Origin: Streptomyces stelliscabiei
Lineage (GTDB): Bacteria; Actinomycetota; Actinomycetes; Streptomycetales; Streptomycetaceae
Length of the DNA: 64,000 nucleotides
Assembly: GCF_014873495.1 (NCBI RefSeq)
Contig: NZ_JADBGF010000001.1
Location: forward strand, 6,014,001-6,078,000
Direction: 5' to 3'
The number at the start of each line of letters is the position of its first letter. Positions within the stretch are counted from its first letter, which is position 1. A model generated the notes under the pieces. It made no database searches and was not told the DNA's origin. It worked only from the letters and a program-made list of their open reading frames with translations. A program made the position numbers and the translations under genes. Shown one piece after another: positions 9,023-17,792 of this stretch.

Positions 9023-9111
9023 CAGGGGGTGCCGTTCTCCTTGGGGTACGGGTGGATGCCGCCAGTATCCCACGGGGGTAAAGGGGTTTTTCTTGGGCGC
9101 CTCGGGGGTGC

Positions 9112-9360
9112 TTGGGCGCCTCGGGGGGTGGGGGACGGGGGCTGTGGGCGGGTGCGGGTCCGGTGGGGCTTCTCGCGCAGTTCCCCGCGCCCCTTAAAGG
9201 ACCAGGCCCCTGCGGGCCTAAAGGACCAGGCCCCTGCGTGCCTGAGAGACCAGGCTGCTGCGGGTCTGAAAGGACAGGGCTCTGTGGGGCTGGGAAGCAT
9301 GGGGCGTGCCCCCCTTCTTTTCAGGGGCGCGGGGAACTGCGCGAGGGGCCACGACGCAGC
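9112..9360. repeat. Intergenic repeat field between argS and lysS: inverted pair flanking ~27-bp tandem units
   Basis: The 483-bp gap between argS and lysS holds no gene. A 21-bp element (first 20 bases CGCGCAGTTCCCCGCGCCCC) occurs at 9174-9194, and its exact reverse complement is at 9323-9343. Between them, ~9195-9300, are three to four degenerate tandem units reading roughly AAAGGACCAGGCCCCTGCGG. The inverted pair could form a 21-bp stem with a ~130-nt loop. The same element recurs three times at 39.9-40.1 kb. It looks like a dispersed actinomycete intergenic element rather than a gene-specific regulator. Confidence 0.85.
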
Positions 9361-9505
9361 CGCACCCGCCGACGCACCCGTGCCCCCCCCGTTTATCGGG
9401 CGCCCGGTTCGACCCACGGAGTGAAAGGCTGGGAGGATGGGGCCGTCGGCCGGCGACCGTACCGGCGGCCATGGACAACCTTCAGAAAAAGAGGACGTGC
9501 CGATC

Positions 9506-11242
9506 GTGGCTCAGAGCACCGAGACCACCGACTGGGTCTCCCGTTTCGCGGACGAGGTCATCGAGGAGTCGGAGCGTCGGGCCCCCGGCAAACCGGTCGT
9601 CGTCGCGTCCGGGCTCTCCCCCTCCGGCCCGATCCACCTCGGCAACCTCCGCGAGGTCATGACCCCGCACCTGGTCGCCGACGAGATCCGCCGCCGGGGC
9701 CACGAGGTCCGGCACCTGATCTCCTGGGACGACTACGACCGCTTCCGCAAGGTCCCGAACGGCATCGACGGCGTCGACGGCTCCTGGGCCGAGCACATCG
9801 GCAAGCCGCTCACCTCCGTGCCCGCCCCGCCCGGCTCCGCCCACCCGCACTGGGCCGAGCACTTCAAGGCGGCGATGACCGCCGCCCTCGCCGAGATGGG
9901 CGTCGAGTTCGACGGGATCAGCCAGACCGAGCAGTACACCTCCGGCGTGTACCGCGAGCAGATCCTGCACGCCATGAAGCACCGCGGGGACATCGACGCG
10001 ATCCTCGACCAGTACCGCACCAAGAAGGCCCCGGCGAAGAAGCAGCAGTCGCAGAAGCCGGTGGACGAGGCGGAGCTGGAGGCCGCCGAGGGCTCCGGCG
10101 CCGCCGGTGAGGACGACGGCAGCTCCGGCAGCGCCGGGTACTTCCCGTACAAGCCGTACTGCGGGAGCTGCGGCAAGGACCTCACCACCGTCACCGCCTA
10201 CGACGACGACACCACCGAGCTGACCTACACCTGCACCGCCTGCGGCTTCTCCGAGACCGTCGCGCTGAACGAGTTCAACCGCGGCAAGCTCGTCTGGAAG
10301 GTCGACTGGCCGATGCGGTGGGCGTACGAGGGCGTCGTCTTCGAGCCGAGCGGGGTCGACCACTCCTCGCCCGGATCCAGCTTCCAGGTCGGCGGCCAGA
10401 TCGTCGGGATCTTCGGCGGCAAGCAGCCGATCGGCCCGATGTACGCCTTCGTCGGCATCTCCGGCATGGCCAAGATGTCGTCGTCGAAGGGTGGCGTGCC
10501 GACCCCCGCCGACGCGCTGAAGATCATGGAGCCGCAGCTGCTGCGCTGGCTCTACGCCCGCCGCCGGCCCAACCAGTCGTTCAAGATCGCCTTCGACCAG
10601 GAGATCCAGCGGCTCTACGACGAGTGGGACAAGCTCGACGCCAAGGTCGCGGACGGGTCCGCGCTCCCCGGCGACGTGGCCGCCCACGCGCGCGCGGTGG
10701 GGACCGCCGCCGGTGACCTGCCGCGCACCCCCCGCCCGATGCCGTACCGGACCCTCGCGTCCGTCGCCGACATCACCGCGGGCGCCGAGGACCAGACCCT
10801 GCGCATCCTCAGCGAACTCGACCCCACCGACCCGCTGTCCAGCCTCGACGAGGTACGGCCGCGGCTGGACCGGGCCGAGGCGTGGATCAACACGCAGGTT
10901 CCCGCCGACCAGCGGACCATCGTGCGCGAGGAGGCCGACGGCGAGCTGCTGAAGTCGCTCGACGAGCCTTCCCGGCAGTCGCTGCGGCTGCTCCTCGACG
11001 GGCTCGCCGAGCACTGGTCCCTGGACGGGCTCACGCATCTGGTCTACGGCGTGCCCAAGGTGCAGGCCGGGTTCGCGGCGGACGCCACGCCCAAGGAACT
11101 GCCGGCGGAGATCAAGACGGCCCAGCGGTCGTTCTTCGCGCTGCTGTACCACCTGCTCGTGGGCCGGGACACGGGTCCGCGACTGCCCACGCTGCTGCTG
11201 GCGGTGGGGCAGGAGCGGGTGCGGGCCCTGCTCGGGGAGTAG
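9506..11242 (+). CDS. lysS: Lysyl-tRNA synthetase, class I (archaeal/actinobacterial type)
   Basis: 578 residues from GTG 9506 (MAQSTETTDWVSRF); GAGGA at 9491-9495 gives a 10-nt spacing. GTG 9497 is a possible alternative but too close to that ribosome site. The HIGH motif appears as SGLSPSGPIHLGNLREVM. A four-Cys zinc ribbon is seen as C-x-x-C (CGSCGKDL) and C-x-x-C (CTACGF). The KMSKS motif appears as GISGMAKMSSSKGG. These identify class I LysRS, unlike the class II enzyme of most bacteria. An insert of ~35 acidic/Lys-rich residues precedes the zinc ribbon. It charges tRNA-Lys in the cytosol and is divergent from argS. Confidence 0.95.
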   Translation: MAQSTETTDWVSRFADEVIEESERRAPGKPVVVASGLSPSGPIHLGNLREVMTPHLVADEIRRRGHEVRHLISWDDYDRFRKVPNGIDGVDGSWAEHIGKPLTSVPAPPGSAHPHWAEHFKAAMTAALAEMGVEFDGISQTEQYTSGVYREQILHAMKHRGDIDAILDQYRTKKAPAKKQQSQKPVDEAELEAAEGSGAAGEDDGSSGSAGYFPYKPYCGSCGKDLTTVTAYDDDTTELTYTCTACGFSETVALNEFNRGKLVWKVDWPMRWAYEGVVFEPSGVDHSSPGSSFQVGGQIVGIFGGKQPIGPMYAFVGISGMAKMSSSKGGVPTPADALKIMEPQLLRWLYARRRPNQSFKIAFDQEIQRLYDEWDKLDAKVADGSALPGDVAAHARAVGTAAGDLPRTPRPMPYRTLASVADITAGAEDQTLRILSELDPTDPLSSLDEVRPRLDRAEAWINTQVPADQRTIVREEADGELLKSLDEPSRQSLRLLLDGLAEHWSLDGLTHLVYGVPKVQAGFAADATPKELPAEIKTAQRSFFALLYHLLVGRDTGPRLPTLLLAVGQERVRALLGE

Positions 11243-11342
11243 GGCCGCGTCCTGGCACACAGCAGTGTGCACAGCGCGCACAGTGCGCGGCAGTGTTCCG
11301 TGACGCCGTAGTGCGTCCGTCGTGCCACGGCTTGCCGCGAGA

Positions 11343-11375
11343 GGGGGCGCCCGGTGATCACCACCGGGCGCCCCC
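11343..11375 (+). terminator. Strong hairpin terminator downstream of lysS
   Basis: A 14-bp perfect stem, GGGGGCGCCCGGTG at 11343-11356, pairs with its complement at 11362-11375 around a 5-nt loop and is followed by TT. It lies 100 nt after the lysS stop. It insulates the downstream TIR/NACHT pair from lysS transcription. Confidence 0.85.
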
Positions 11376-11407
11376 TTCGTCATGTCCCGGTCGCCACCCG
11401 CCTGTTG

Positions 11408-11447
11408 TCGCGGGAGTCGGACGGGCGTCGTCGCGGGAGTCGGACGG
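11408..11447. repeat. Direct repeat upstream of the TIR gene
   Basis: TCGCGGGAGTCGGACGG occurs at 11408-11424 and again at 11431-11447 (23-bp period). It sits in the 240-bp interval between the lysS terminator and the TIR gene, which must hold the promoter of the TIR/NACHT pair. It could be a paired regulator site or simple duplication. Nothing else is recognised in 11376-11615. Confidence 0.5.
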
Positions 11448-11615
11448 CCGTTCTGCGGAAACAGTCCCGATCATCACGCATCACCCGTACGCTACGAATC
11501 GGCGGTCACTTCCGGGTCGTGCCGTCATGTCTCCTCGCAGCAACTCCGCCTCACGGGTCGGTCGCTCCCGGTCAGGATGGTTCGGGTGCCGTCTCGCAGA
11601 CGTCAACGGGAAGCC

Positions 11616-12314
11616 ATGTCTGTCACGCCAGATCCCCTGTGCCGCGTCGTCATCACCTACTCCCGTGCGGAACAGCACCACCGGAAGACCTTCCGCAGGC
11701 ATGTGGCGGACCTCGAACGAAGCGGCGTCGAGTTCTTCGACGACCAGGACATCCCGCCAGGCGCCCCGTGGGAGACCACCCTCTTCGGCAAACTGGAGTC
11801 CGCCGACATCATCGTGCTGCTCCTGTCGTCGAACTACGTCTCGTCCGACTTCTGCATGGAGCAGGAGGTGCCGCGGGCGCTGCGGCGGTGGAAGGCCGGG
11901 GAATGCCAGGTCTTCCCGGTGAACGTCGCGCCTTTCGACCTGACGGAGCGCTCCCCTCTGCGGCAGCTCCAGTGGATCCCCAGCGGCAAATCCGTCACGG
12001 AACAGGGCGCCGCCGCGGCGAGGGAGTGGCGACGGGTGGCTCAGGAGCTGCGGAAACTGGTCGAGGGGCTGGGTGGCGCCACCGGCGGCGCGGCGTCCGC
12101 GGCGAACCCGGCCGTCGCCCCGGCGTCCGCGGCGAACCCGGCGTCGTACGCGCCCGGTGCCGGAGGGAAGGCGCCCGGACACCGGCCGCCCACCGTGACG
12201 AACAGCGTCGAGGGAAGCATCGTGTCCGGCACCGTCGTGCAGGCAGGTGAGATCGCGGGGAACGTGATCATCGGTTCCCCGCGGCATCCCCCGGCCGACG
12301 GGCCCGGCAGTTGA
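11616..12314 (+). CDS. TIR-domain effector candidate with C-terminal RHIM/BASS-like motif
   Basis: 232 residues from ATG 11616 (CGGGAAGCC upstream). Residues ~8-150 form a TIR domain: CRVVITYSRAEQ (box 1), FFDDQDIPPGAPWETTL, IIVLLLSSNYVSSDFC followed by MEQEV, whose Glu aligns with the catalytic Glu of NADase TIRs, and a final strand VFPVNVAPF. A flexible Ala/Pro/Asn linker (two ASAANPA copies) leads to residues ~196-220, a G-rich segment with SGTVVQAGEIAG. That motif also appears at the N-terminus of the next protein. TIR domains of this type cleave NAD+ or make cyclic-ADPR-like signals in antiphage immunity; activity here is inferred. The TGA overlaps the TTG start of the NACHT gene, so the two are translationally coupled. 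Confidence 0.88.
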   Translation: MSVTPDPLCRVVITYSRAEQHHRKTFRRHVADLERSGVEFFDDQDIPPGAPWETTLFGKLESADIIVLLLSSNYVSSDFCMEQEVPRALRRWKAGECQVFPVNVAPFDLTERSPLRQLQWIPSGKSVTEQGAAAAREWRRVAQELRKLVEGLGGATGGAASAANPAVAPASAANPASYAPGAGGKAPGHRPPTVTNSVEGSIVSGTVVQAGEIAGNVIIGSPRHPPADGPGS

Positions 12315-15106
12315 CCTCGTCCTCACCCGTCCAGAACGTCGTCGTCGACAGCACGATCGGGACCCTGGTCCAGATCGGCGTGATCAACGGACCGTCCGTC
12401 CTCCAGTTCGTCCAGCAGGCCCCCTTACCGGTCGAGGCGCTGGAGCTGGCCGCCCAGACGCTGGCCAAGAACGTGTTCCGGCAGTGGCGCGAGGAGGCCA
12501 ATGCCTGGGACATCGCCAAGCCGGAGCCGATACGGGTGCGCTGGAGGGCCAGTTGGCCCGACGCCGACCACCCGTACAACGTCGGCGGCGAGGTGGCGGG
12601 GCAGGGCGACCGGGTCGGCACCATGGCCGAGGCGTTCCTCGCGCTCCGGCAGCGGCGTCTGGTCGTGCTGGGCGAGGCCGGGGCGGGAAAGACGACCCTG
12701 GCGGTCCTGCTGACGCTGGACCTGCTGACCCGTCGGCTCCGGGGGGCCGACGGCGGGCCGGTGCCGGTGTTCCTCTCCCTGGAGACCTGGCAGGCCGAGC
12801 GCGATCATCTGCGTACCTGGCTGGCGCGGCGCATCGCCGAGGACCACCCCGGTCTGCCGCGCGTCGACGGCCGCCACCCGGCCGAGCGTCTGGTCTCCGA
12901 CGGCCAGATCCTGCCCGTTCTGGACGGGCTGGACGAACTGCCCGTGCACCGCCGGGCCTTCGCCGTCGAAGCCCTCAACCACGCGCTGAGGGACGGCGAC
13001 CCGCTGATCCTCACCTCCCGCACCGCCGCATACCGTGACGTGCTGCGGGACATGCGCGGTATCTCCGCCGCCGCGGTCGTCGAGGCACTGCCGGTCCGCG
13101 GCCAGGACGCGGTGGCCTACCTGGAGAGCGGCACCTCACCCCTCCACCTGGACCGCTGGCGGCCGGTCTTCGAGGAACTGCGGGAAAGCCCGCCCGAGCC
13201 GGTCGCTCTCGCGCTGTCGAACCCCCTGATGCTCTGGCTGGCCCGCCGCGGGTACGCCCAACCGCACACCGACCCGGCGGAGTTGACCGACACGACGCGG
13301 CTGCCCACCCCCGCCTCGATCGAGGAACACCTGCTGGAGCACATCGTGCCCGCCGTCTTCAGCCCGCTGCCGCACGCTCCGGACCGGCTGCACGCCCCCG
13401 GCGCCTGGGACCCCGTCCGTGCCCGACGCCACCTGGCGTTCCTGGCGACCTTCCTCGCCGACCGCCATCGGACCGAGTTCGCGTGGTGGCAGTTGCACCG
13501 CCACCCCCTGGTGCGTGTCCTCACCGTGCTCGTCGTGCCGGCGCTGTGCGCGGTGACCGCCTGGATCGTCGGGGCGTCGGGCGCGGTCCTCGACCGCTCC
13601 GGGGCCACGTCGGACCTGGCGCGAGCCGGGGCGGAACTGCCCTTCGCCACGGCACTGGTGCTGACGGGGTTGCTCCTGATGTTCCAGAGGCTGTGGTTCA
13701 GGCGCCGCGACGGGCGACCACGGCGGCTGGCGAACCCGTTCCGGTTGGGCGCCGCCCTGCGTTCGGCCGGCCGGGCCACCTCGCTGGGCAGGGCCCTGAA
13801 GGCCGCCTCCGTGGTGGCGCTGCCCACGCTGCTGCTGTCGGGATGGGCGCTGACGACACCGTTCGCGGCACCGCTCGTGGCGATGGCCGTGTGCTCCACG
13901 CTCCTGGCGCCCCTCCTGCTCGTGGCGATCTCCGCACCGTCGGACACGGAGGACGCGACCAGCCCCGACGAACTGCTGCGGGACGAACGCAGGGCCCTGG
14001 TGTGCTCCCTGGTCACGGTCGCCCCGCTCGTCGGCGTGGGACAGGGCGCCATGGACTGGCTGCTGCCCGAGGTGTCGGGCGCCGGGGTGGTGTGGGCGCT
14101 GCTCGGCTGGTTCGGCGCGGCCGTGGTGCTGGTGCCGTTCAGCCCGTGGAGCAGATGGCTGCTGGCGAAGGTGTCCCTGGCGGCACTGGACCGGGTGCCG
14201 TGGTCGCTGATGGAGTTCCTGCGCCACGCGCACCGAGCCGGACTGCTGCAACGCTCCGGCGGGGTCTACCGGTTCCGCAACCTGCGACTCCAGGAGCACT
14301 TCTCGCGACGGGGCCGGCGGGATGGGCGGGACGGCCGCGGTGGAGGCGGTGGGCGCGACGGGCGTGGCGTACGCGACAGGAGTGACCGGCGCGACGGACC
14401 CGCCTCGGCGGGGAGTGCCCGGAACCCCGCCTCGCGGGAAGCGACCCCCACCGGTCGCCACGTCTTCTCCGTGACCCGGCCGGGGTACGGGAAGCCGCTG
14501 ATCGCGCCGGGGCGCTCGCTCTTCGACGCCGAACAGGAACCCCTGGCGGGGCGGCCGAACTGGGCGGTGCGGGAGGACGAGCACGGCTTCCGCGCGTGGG
14601 GACGCCACCGGGGTCTCGTGCTCGGGCACTGGAACACGGTGGCCCTGGCCGCCCCTCTCCACTTCGTCCTCTTCGCCGCGTACGGAGACTGGCGCAACGG
14701 GTTCCGGTTCGTGCTGTTCTGGCTCGCGGTCGGTGTGGCCGTGACACTCAGCGGCCTGCTGCGAAGACCACTGATCCTCGATCTGCAGCTGACGCACGAC
14801 CGCCTGACCTACACGGTGGGCCGTCACCAGGGCGTCGTCCCCTGGCGGGACACCGCGCGCGTCGAGGTGTCCAAGGTGTCCCAACGAGGCTGGAAGGGCG
14901 CCACCTACGGCGTCGTGATCACCCTGTATCCCGGGGCGCCCAGCCCTCACCGGAAGCTCCGGGTGGGCGAGCGACGCTACGTCGTCCTGCCGCTGATGTC
15001 GCTGAGTCCCGCGGTACCGGCCGATCTGGGAGCGGCCCTGGCGCGGTACGCGGGTGCTCGTTGGTCCGCACCCGGCCCGGCCTCATCGGCCCCGGGCGAA
15101 CCCTAG
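12311..15106 (+). CDS. NACHT (STAND) NTPase with membrane segments and PH-like C-terminus
   Basis: 931 residues from TTG 12311, overlapping the TIR stop by 4 bp. Residues 9-27 carry the partner motif GTLVQIGVING, including the exact RHIM-type tetrad V20-Q-I-G23. Walker A is GEAGAGKT (~120-127), Walker B ILPVLDGLDELP (~200-211), and LILTSRTAAYRD is the sensor region. Hydrophobic segments fall at ~400-425, 442-462, 495-545, 560-585 and 588-612. RVPWSLMEFLRHAHRAGLLQ and RFRNLRLQEHFSRR follow, then a Gly/Arg/Asp-rich spacer (~667-700), two more membrane segments (~775-820) and a PH-like beta domain to the end. No WD40, TPR or LRR sensor repeats are visible. It probably acts as a membrane-bound switch that oligomerises and recruits the TIR protein. 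Confidence 0.88.
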   Translation: MTSSSPVQNVVVDSTIGTLVQIGVINGPSVLQFVQQAPLPVEALELAAQTLAKNVFRQWREEANAWDIAKPEPIRVRWRASWPDADHPYNVGGEVAGQGDRVGTMAEAFLALRQRRLVVLGEAGAGKTTLAVLLTLDLLTRRLRGADGGPVPVFLSLETWQAERDHLRTWLARRIAEDHPGLPRVDGRHPAERLVSDGQILPVLDGLDELPVHRRAFAVEALNHALRDGDPLILTSRTAAYRDVLRDMRGISAAAVVEALPVRGQDAVAYLESGTSPLHLDRWRPVFEELRESPPEPVALALSNPLMLWLARRGYAQPHTDPAELTDTTRLPTPASIEEHLLEHIVPAVFSPLPHAPDRLHAPGAWDPVRARRHLAFLATFLADRHRTEFAWWQLHRHPLVRVLTVLVVPALCAVTAWIVGASGAVLDRSGATSDLARAGAELPFATALVLTGLLLMFQRLWFRRRDGRPRRLANPFRLGAALRSAGRATSLGRALKAASVVALPTLLLSGWALTTPFAAPLVAMAVCSTLLAPLLLVAISAPSDTEDATSPDELLRDERRALVCSLVTVAPLVGVGQGAMDWLLPEVSGAGVVWALLGWFGAAVVLVPFSPWSRWLLAKVSLAALDRVPWSLMEFLRHAHRAGLLQRSGGVYRFRNLRLQEHFSRRGRRDGRDGRGGGGGRDGRGVRDRSDRRDGPASAGSARNPASREATPTGRHVFSVTRPGYGKPLIAPGRSLFDAEQEPLAGRPNWAVREDEHGFRAWGRHRGLVLGHWNTVALAAPLHFVLFAAYGDWRNGFRFVLFWLAVGVAVTLSGLLRRPLILDLQLTHDRLTYTVGRHQGVVPWRDTARVEVSKVSQRGWKGATYGVVITLYPGAPSPHRKLRVGERRYVVLPLMSLSPAVPADLGAALARYAGARWSAPGPASSAPGEP

Positions 15107-15152
15107 GCGAGGTCCCGGACGAGTCCCGGCGAGTTCCGGCACCCCAGCCGGA

Positions 15153-16550
15153 CTACGCGATGTGGTCCTCTTCCAGCTCCGCCGTGTGGCGGTTGGTGAA
15201 ACGGTTCACCATGCGCTTGGACTCCTCGGCGGGAAGGGTGACGCCGAACTCCGCCTCCACGTTGTCGATCAACTCGCGCGGCGTCGGATAGCTGCCGTTG
15301 ATCGACTTCTTGAAGACCTGGTAGTACGACTCCTCGTCCGGGGCGGCCGGCTCCGGAGGGCCGCCGCCTTCGCCCAGCTCACGGGTGCGGCCGGGGCCGG
15401 CCGGGATGGGGAAGCTGCCCGTCTCCTCCGGGGAGGGCTCCGGGGCGGCCTGCCGGCCGGGGTCGCGGAGGTCGGGCGCCTCGAACCGCTGCTGCTGGTA
15501 GCGGGGGTCACGGGGGTCCGGCTCGAACTGCTGGTACCCCTGGTACTGCTGGTACTGGTCCGGGGCCTGCTCCTCGTACCACTCCTCGTACTGTTCCTCG
15601 GGGTCGTACGAGGGGTCGTAGCCACCCTGGTAGGGGACCTCCTGGGGGTGGCGGGCGTGCAGCCAGGGGCTCTCGTCGACCGGGGGTTCCTCCTCGGCGC
15701 GCGCCGGTGCGTGCTGCTCGGCGTACTCCGGGTGCTGCTCGGCGGGGGCACTCTCCAGCTGGGGGCGCTGTTCGCCGGGAGGCGCCGCCGCGGTCGCACG
15801 GGCCGTGCCGGGACGGACATCCGCGGCCGGGGCGATCTCCGCCGGCGGCAGCACCGCGGGCTCTATGCCCGCCGCCGCCAGACCCGCCGGAGCCGTTTCC
15901 GCCAGGGGGACGCCGTAGCGCGCGAGGCGCAGCGGCATCAGGGACTCCACCGGGGCCTTGCGGCGCCAGGCCCGGCCGAAGCGGGAGCGGAGGCGGGCCT
16001 GGTAGACGAGACGTTCCTGCTCCAGCTTGATGACCTGCTCGTAGGAGCGCAGCTCCCACAGCTTCATGCGCCGCCACAGCAGGAACGTGGGCACGGGGGA
16101 GAGGACCCACCGGGTGAGGCGGACGCCCTCCATGTGCTTGTCGGCGGTGATGTCGGCGATCCGGCCGACCGCGTGCCGGGCCGCCTCGACCGAGACGACG
16201 AACAGGATCGGGATCACCGAGTGCATGCCCACGCCCAGCGGGTCCGGCCAGGCCGCCGCGCCGTTGAACGCGATCGTCGCCGCCGTCAGCAGCCACGCCG
16301 TCTGGCGGAGCAGGGGGAAGGGGATGCGGATCCAGGTCAGCAGGAGGTCCAGGGCCAGCAGGACGCAGATACCCGCGTCGATGCCGATCGGGAAGACATA
16401 GCTGAAGTTCCCGAAGCCCTTCTGGAGGGCCAGCTCGCGCACCGCCGCGTAGGAACCCGCGAAGCCGATCCCGGCGATGATGACGGCGCCGAACACGACC
16501 ACGCCGATGAGAACGCGGTGCATTCGAGTCAGCTGCATTGGCGCGGCCAC
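15153..16550 (-). CDS. DUF2637 membrane protein
   Basis: 465 residues. GTG 16550 is chosen because GGGGAG lies 5 nt upstream; ATG 16538 lacks a site. Residues ~5-130 contain about four membrane helices (HRVLIGVVVFGAVIIAGIGFAG, YVFPIGIDAGICVLLALDLLL, TAWLLTAATIAFNGAAAW, VIPILFVVSVEAARHAV), the DUF2637 pattern often seen in actinomycete and plasmid-borne Spd-like proteins. A cytoplasmic Arg/Lys-rich stretch (LLWRRMKLWELRSYEQVI) follows, then a long Glu/Gln/Tyr/Pro-rich disordered region, and a final ~60-residue helical module (YYQVFKKSINGSYPTPRELIDNVEAEFGV) that may bind DNA or a partner. Function unknown. Convergent with the NACHT gene. Confidence 0.85.
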   Translation of the reverse strand: MAAPMQLTRMHRVLIGVVVFGAVIIAGIGFAGSYAAVRELALQKGFGNFSYVFPIGIDAGICVLLALDLLLTWIRIPFPLLRQTAWLLTAATIAFNGAAAWPDPLGVGMHSVIPILFVVSVEAARHAVGRIADITADKHMEGVRLTRWVLSPVPTFLLWRRMKLWELRSYEQVIKLEQERLVYQARLRSRFGRAWRRKAPVESLMPLRLARYGVPLAETAPAGLAAAGIEPAVLPPAEIAPAADVRPGTARATAAAPPGEQRPQLESAPAEQHPEYAEQHAPARAEEEPPVDESPWLHARHPQEVPYQGGYDPSYDPEEQYEEWYEEQAPDQYQQYQGYQQFEPDPRDPRYQQQRFEAPDLRDPGRQAAPEPSPEETGSFPIPAGPGRTRELGEGGGPPEPAAPDEESYYQVFKKSINGSYPTPRELIDNVEAEFGVTLPAEESKRMVNRFTNRHTAELEEDHIA

Positions 16551-16683
16551 CCGTACTCCCCTCCCCTTGCGTGTTGTTGCGCGCAACAGAGTGGCACATG
16601 CGTACGTCGGACGGATTGCCGGAGGCTGCGCAGCCCGGCCCCCACGGGGACCGGGCTCCGGTGAAACCGCAGGTGGAACGCGG

Positions 16684-17679
16684 CTACGACTTGGTCTTCC
16701 GGGTGCCGGACGTGGAGGAACCCGAGTCCGAATCGGAATCCGAGCCACCGCCCGAGTCGGAACTCACGTCCGCGCCCGAGCCGCCGGACGACGACGACTT
16801 CGTCGCGCCCTTCGAGGGAGTCTTGGAGGGGTCCTTCGAGGGCGTCTTCGAAGCGCTCTTCGACGGGGACGCCGACGGGTCCGTGCCGTCGTTCGCGTCC
16901 TCGATCGCCTCCACGGCCTCCTCGGCGGCGGACTTCGCGGACTTCAGCAGTGCGGCCGGGTCCGGGGTCTTGTCGCCGGCCAGACCGGCGCCGTTGTAGT
17001 CGAGCGTGATGACCACGTTCGCCGTGCGCACCACGATCGTCTGCTGCTTGAAGGTGTCGCCGTCCTTCTTCAGGTCGTACTTGACCACCGTCGCCTGGTC
17101 GCCCGTGCCCGTCAGCGGCTCCGTCTTGACGTTCTTCGCCCCGTCCACGGCCTTCGCCGCGGTCACCTTCGACTCGAACGCCTTGGCCGCGCGGTCCTCA
17201 CCGGGGCCGTTCGCCTCGTCCGAGGCCAGCAGGTGCAGCGACACGCTCAGCCAGCGGTACTGGGAGCCGTCCACGCCGTTGTTGTCGAGGCTGATCCAGC
17301 GGCAGTCGCCGGTCACGTTTGCCTCGGCCTTGTTGATGGCCTTCCCGGACTTCACGCCCTTCGGCACCACCGACTTCAGCGTCTTGTCGGAGAACACCTC
17401 GCACGCGTCCGGCAGCGAGGCGTACTTCCCCGCGACCACCTCGGGCGTGGCACTCTGCGTCGCCGACCGGTCCAGCCCCGCCGGGGTGTCGTCACCGGAG
17501 GCGCTGTCGGAGCCGGAGTCCGACGAACAGCCGACCGCCAGCAGCATCACCGGCACGACCGCCGCGCCGACGAGAACCCGGGCCCGGCCCGGACGCCCGA
17601 GGTGTCCGACGCGCGTCATCCGCGGCGAACGCGCGAAGCGCGGCGACTGATGCTGATCTGACTCTGCGGCTCGTTGCAT
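16684..17679 (-). CDS. DUF3558 lipoprotein
   Basis: 331 residues from ATG 17679, preceded by GAAGGAACC. An Arg-rich N-terminus of ~35 residues leads to a hydrophobic segment (ARVLVGAAVVPVMLLAVGC) ending in a lipobox Cys. The central domain (YASLPDACEVFSDKTLKSVVP to NVVITLDYNGAGL) has the DUF3558 pattern, with two Cys about 50 residues apart. The C-terminal ~80 residues are Ser/Lys/Asp-rich low-complexity sequence. It is a probable surface lipoprotein of unknown function. It lies in tandem with a second DUF3558 gene upstream, 113 bp away, so the pair looks like a duplication. Confidence 0.82.
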   Translation of the reverse strand: MQRAAESDQHQSPRFARSPRMTRVGHLGRPGRARVLVGAAVVPVMLLAVGCSSDSGSDSASGDDTPAGLDRSATQSATPEVVAGKYASLPDACEVFSDKTLKSVVPKGVKSGKAINKAEANVTGDCRWISLDNNGVDGSQYRWLSVSLHLLASDEANGPGEDRAAKAFESKVTAAKAVDGAKNVKTEPLTGTGDQATVVKYDLKKDGDTFKQQTIVVRTANVVITLDYNGAGLAGDKTPDPAALLKSAKSAAEEAVEAIEDANDGTDPSASPSKSASKTPSKDPSKTPSKGATKSSSSGGSGADVSSDSGGGSDSDSDSGSSTSGTRKTKS

Positions 17680-17792
17680 GGTTCCTTCACAATCGGATCG
17701 GGTCTCCGAGAGGCCACCGTACGCGGTGAAGAAGAAGTGCGGTTCTGAATCAGGGGGTTCACAACGACGCCCGAATCACCCCCGAGCGCCCC

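Noticed and set aside
9195..9300. Possible CRISPR-like array from ~27-bp units between argS and lysS
   Set aside because: Units are contiguous and degenerate without spacers, and there are no cas genes. It is a tandem repeat.
7040..9424. A 794-codon plus-strand frame
   Set aside because: It is antisense to argS, whose class I motifs are complete. The translation is Val/Gly/Arg-rich shadow sequence.
13136..14950. A 604-codon minus-strand frame under the NACHT gene
   Set aside because: Antisense shadow; the plus strand has Walker A and B motifs, membrane segments and clear codon bias.
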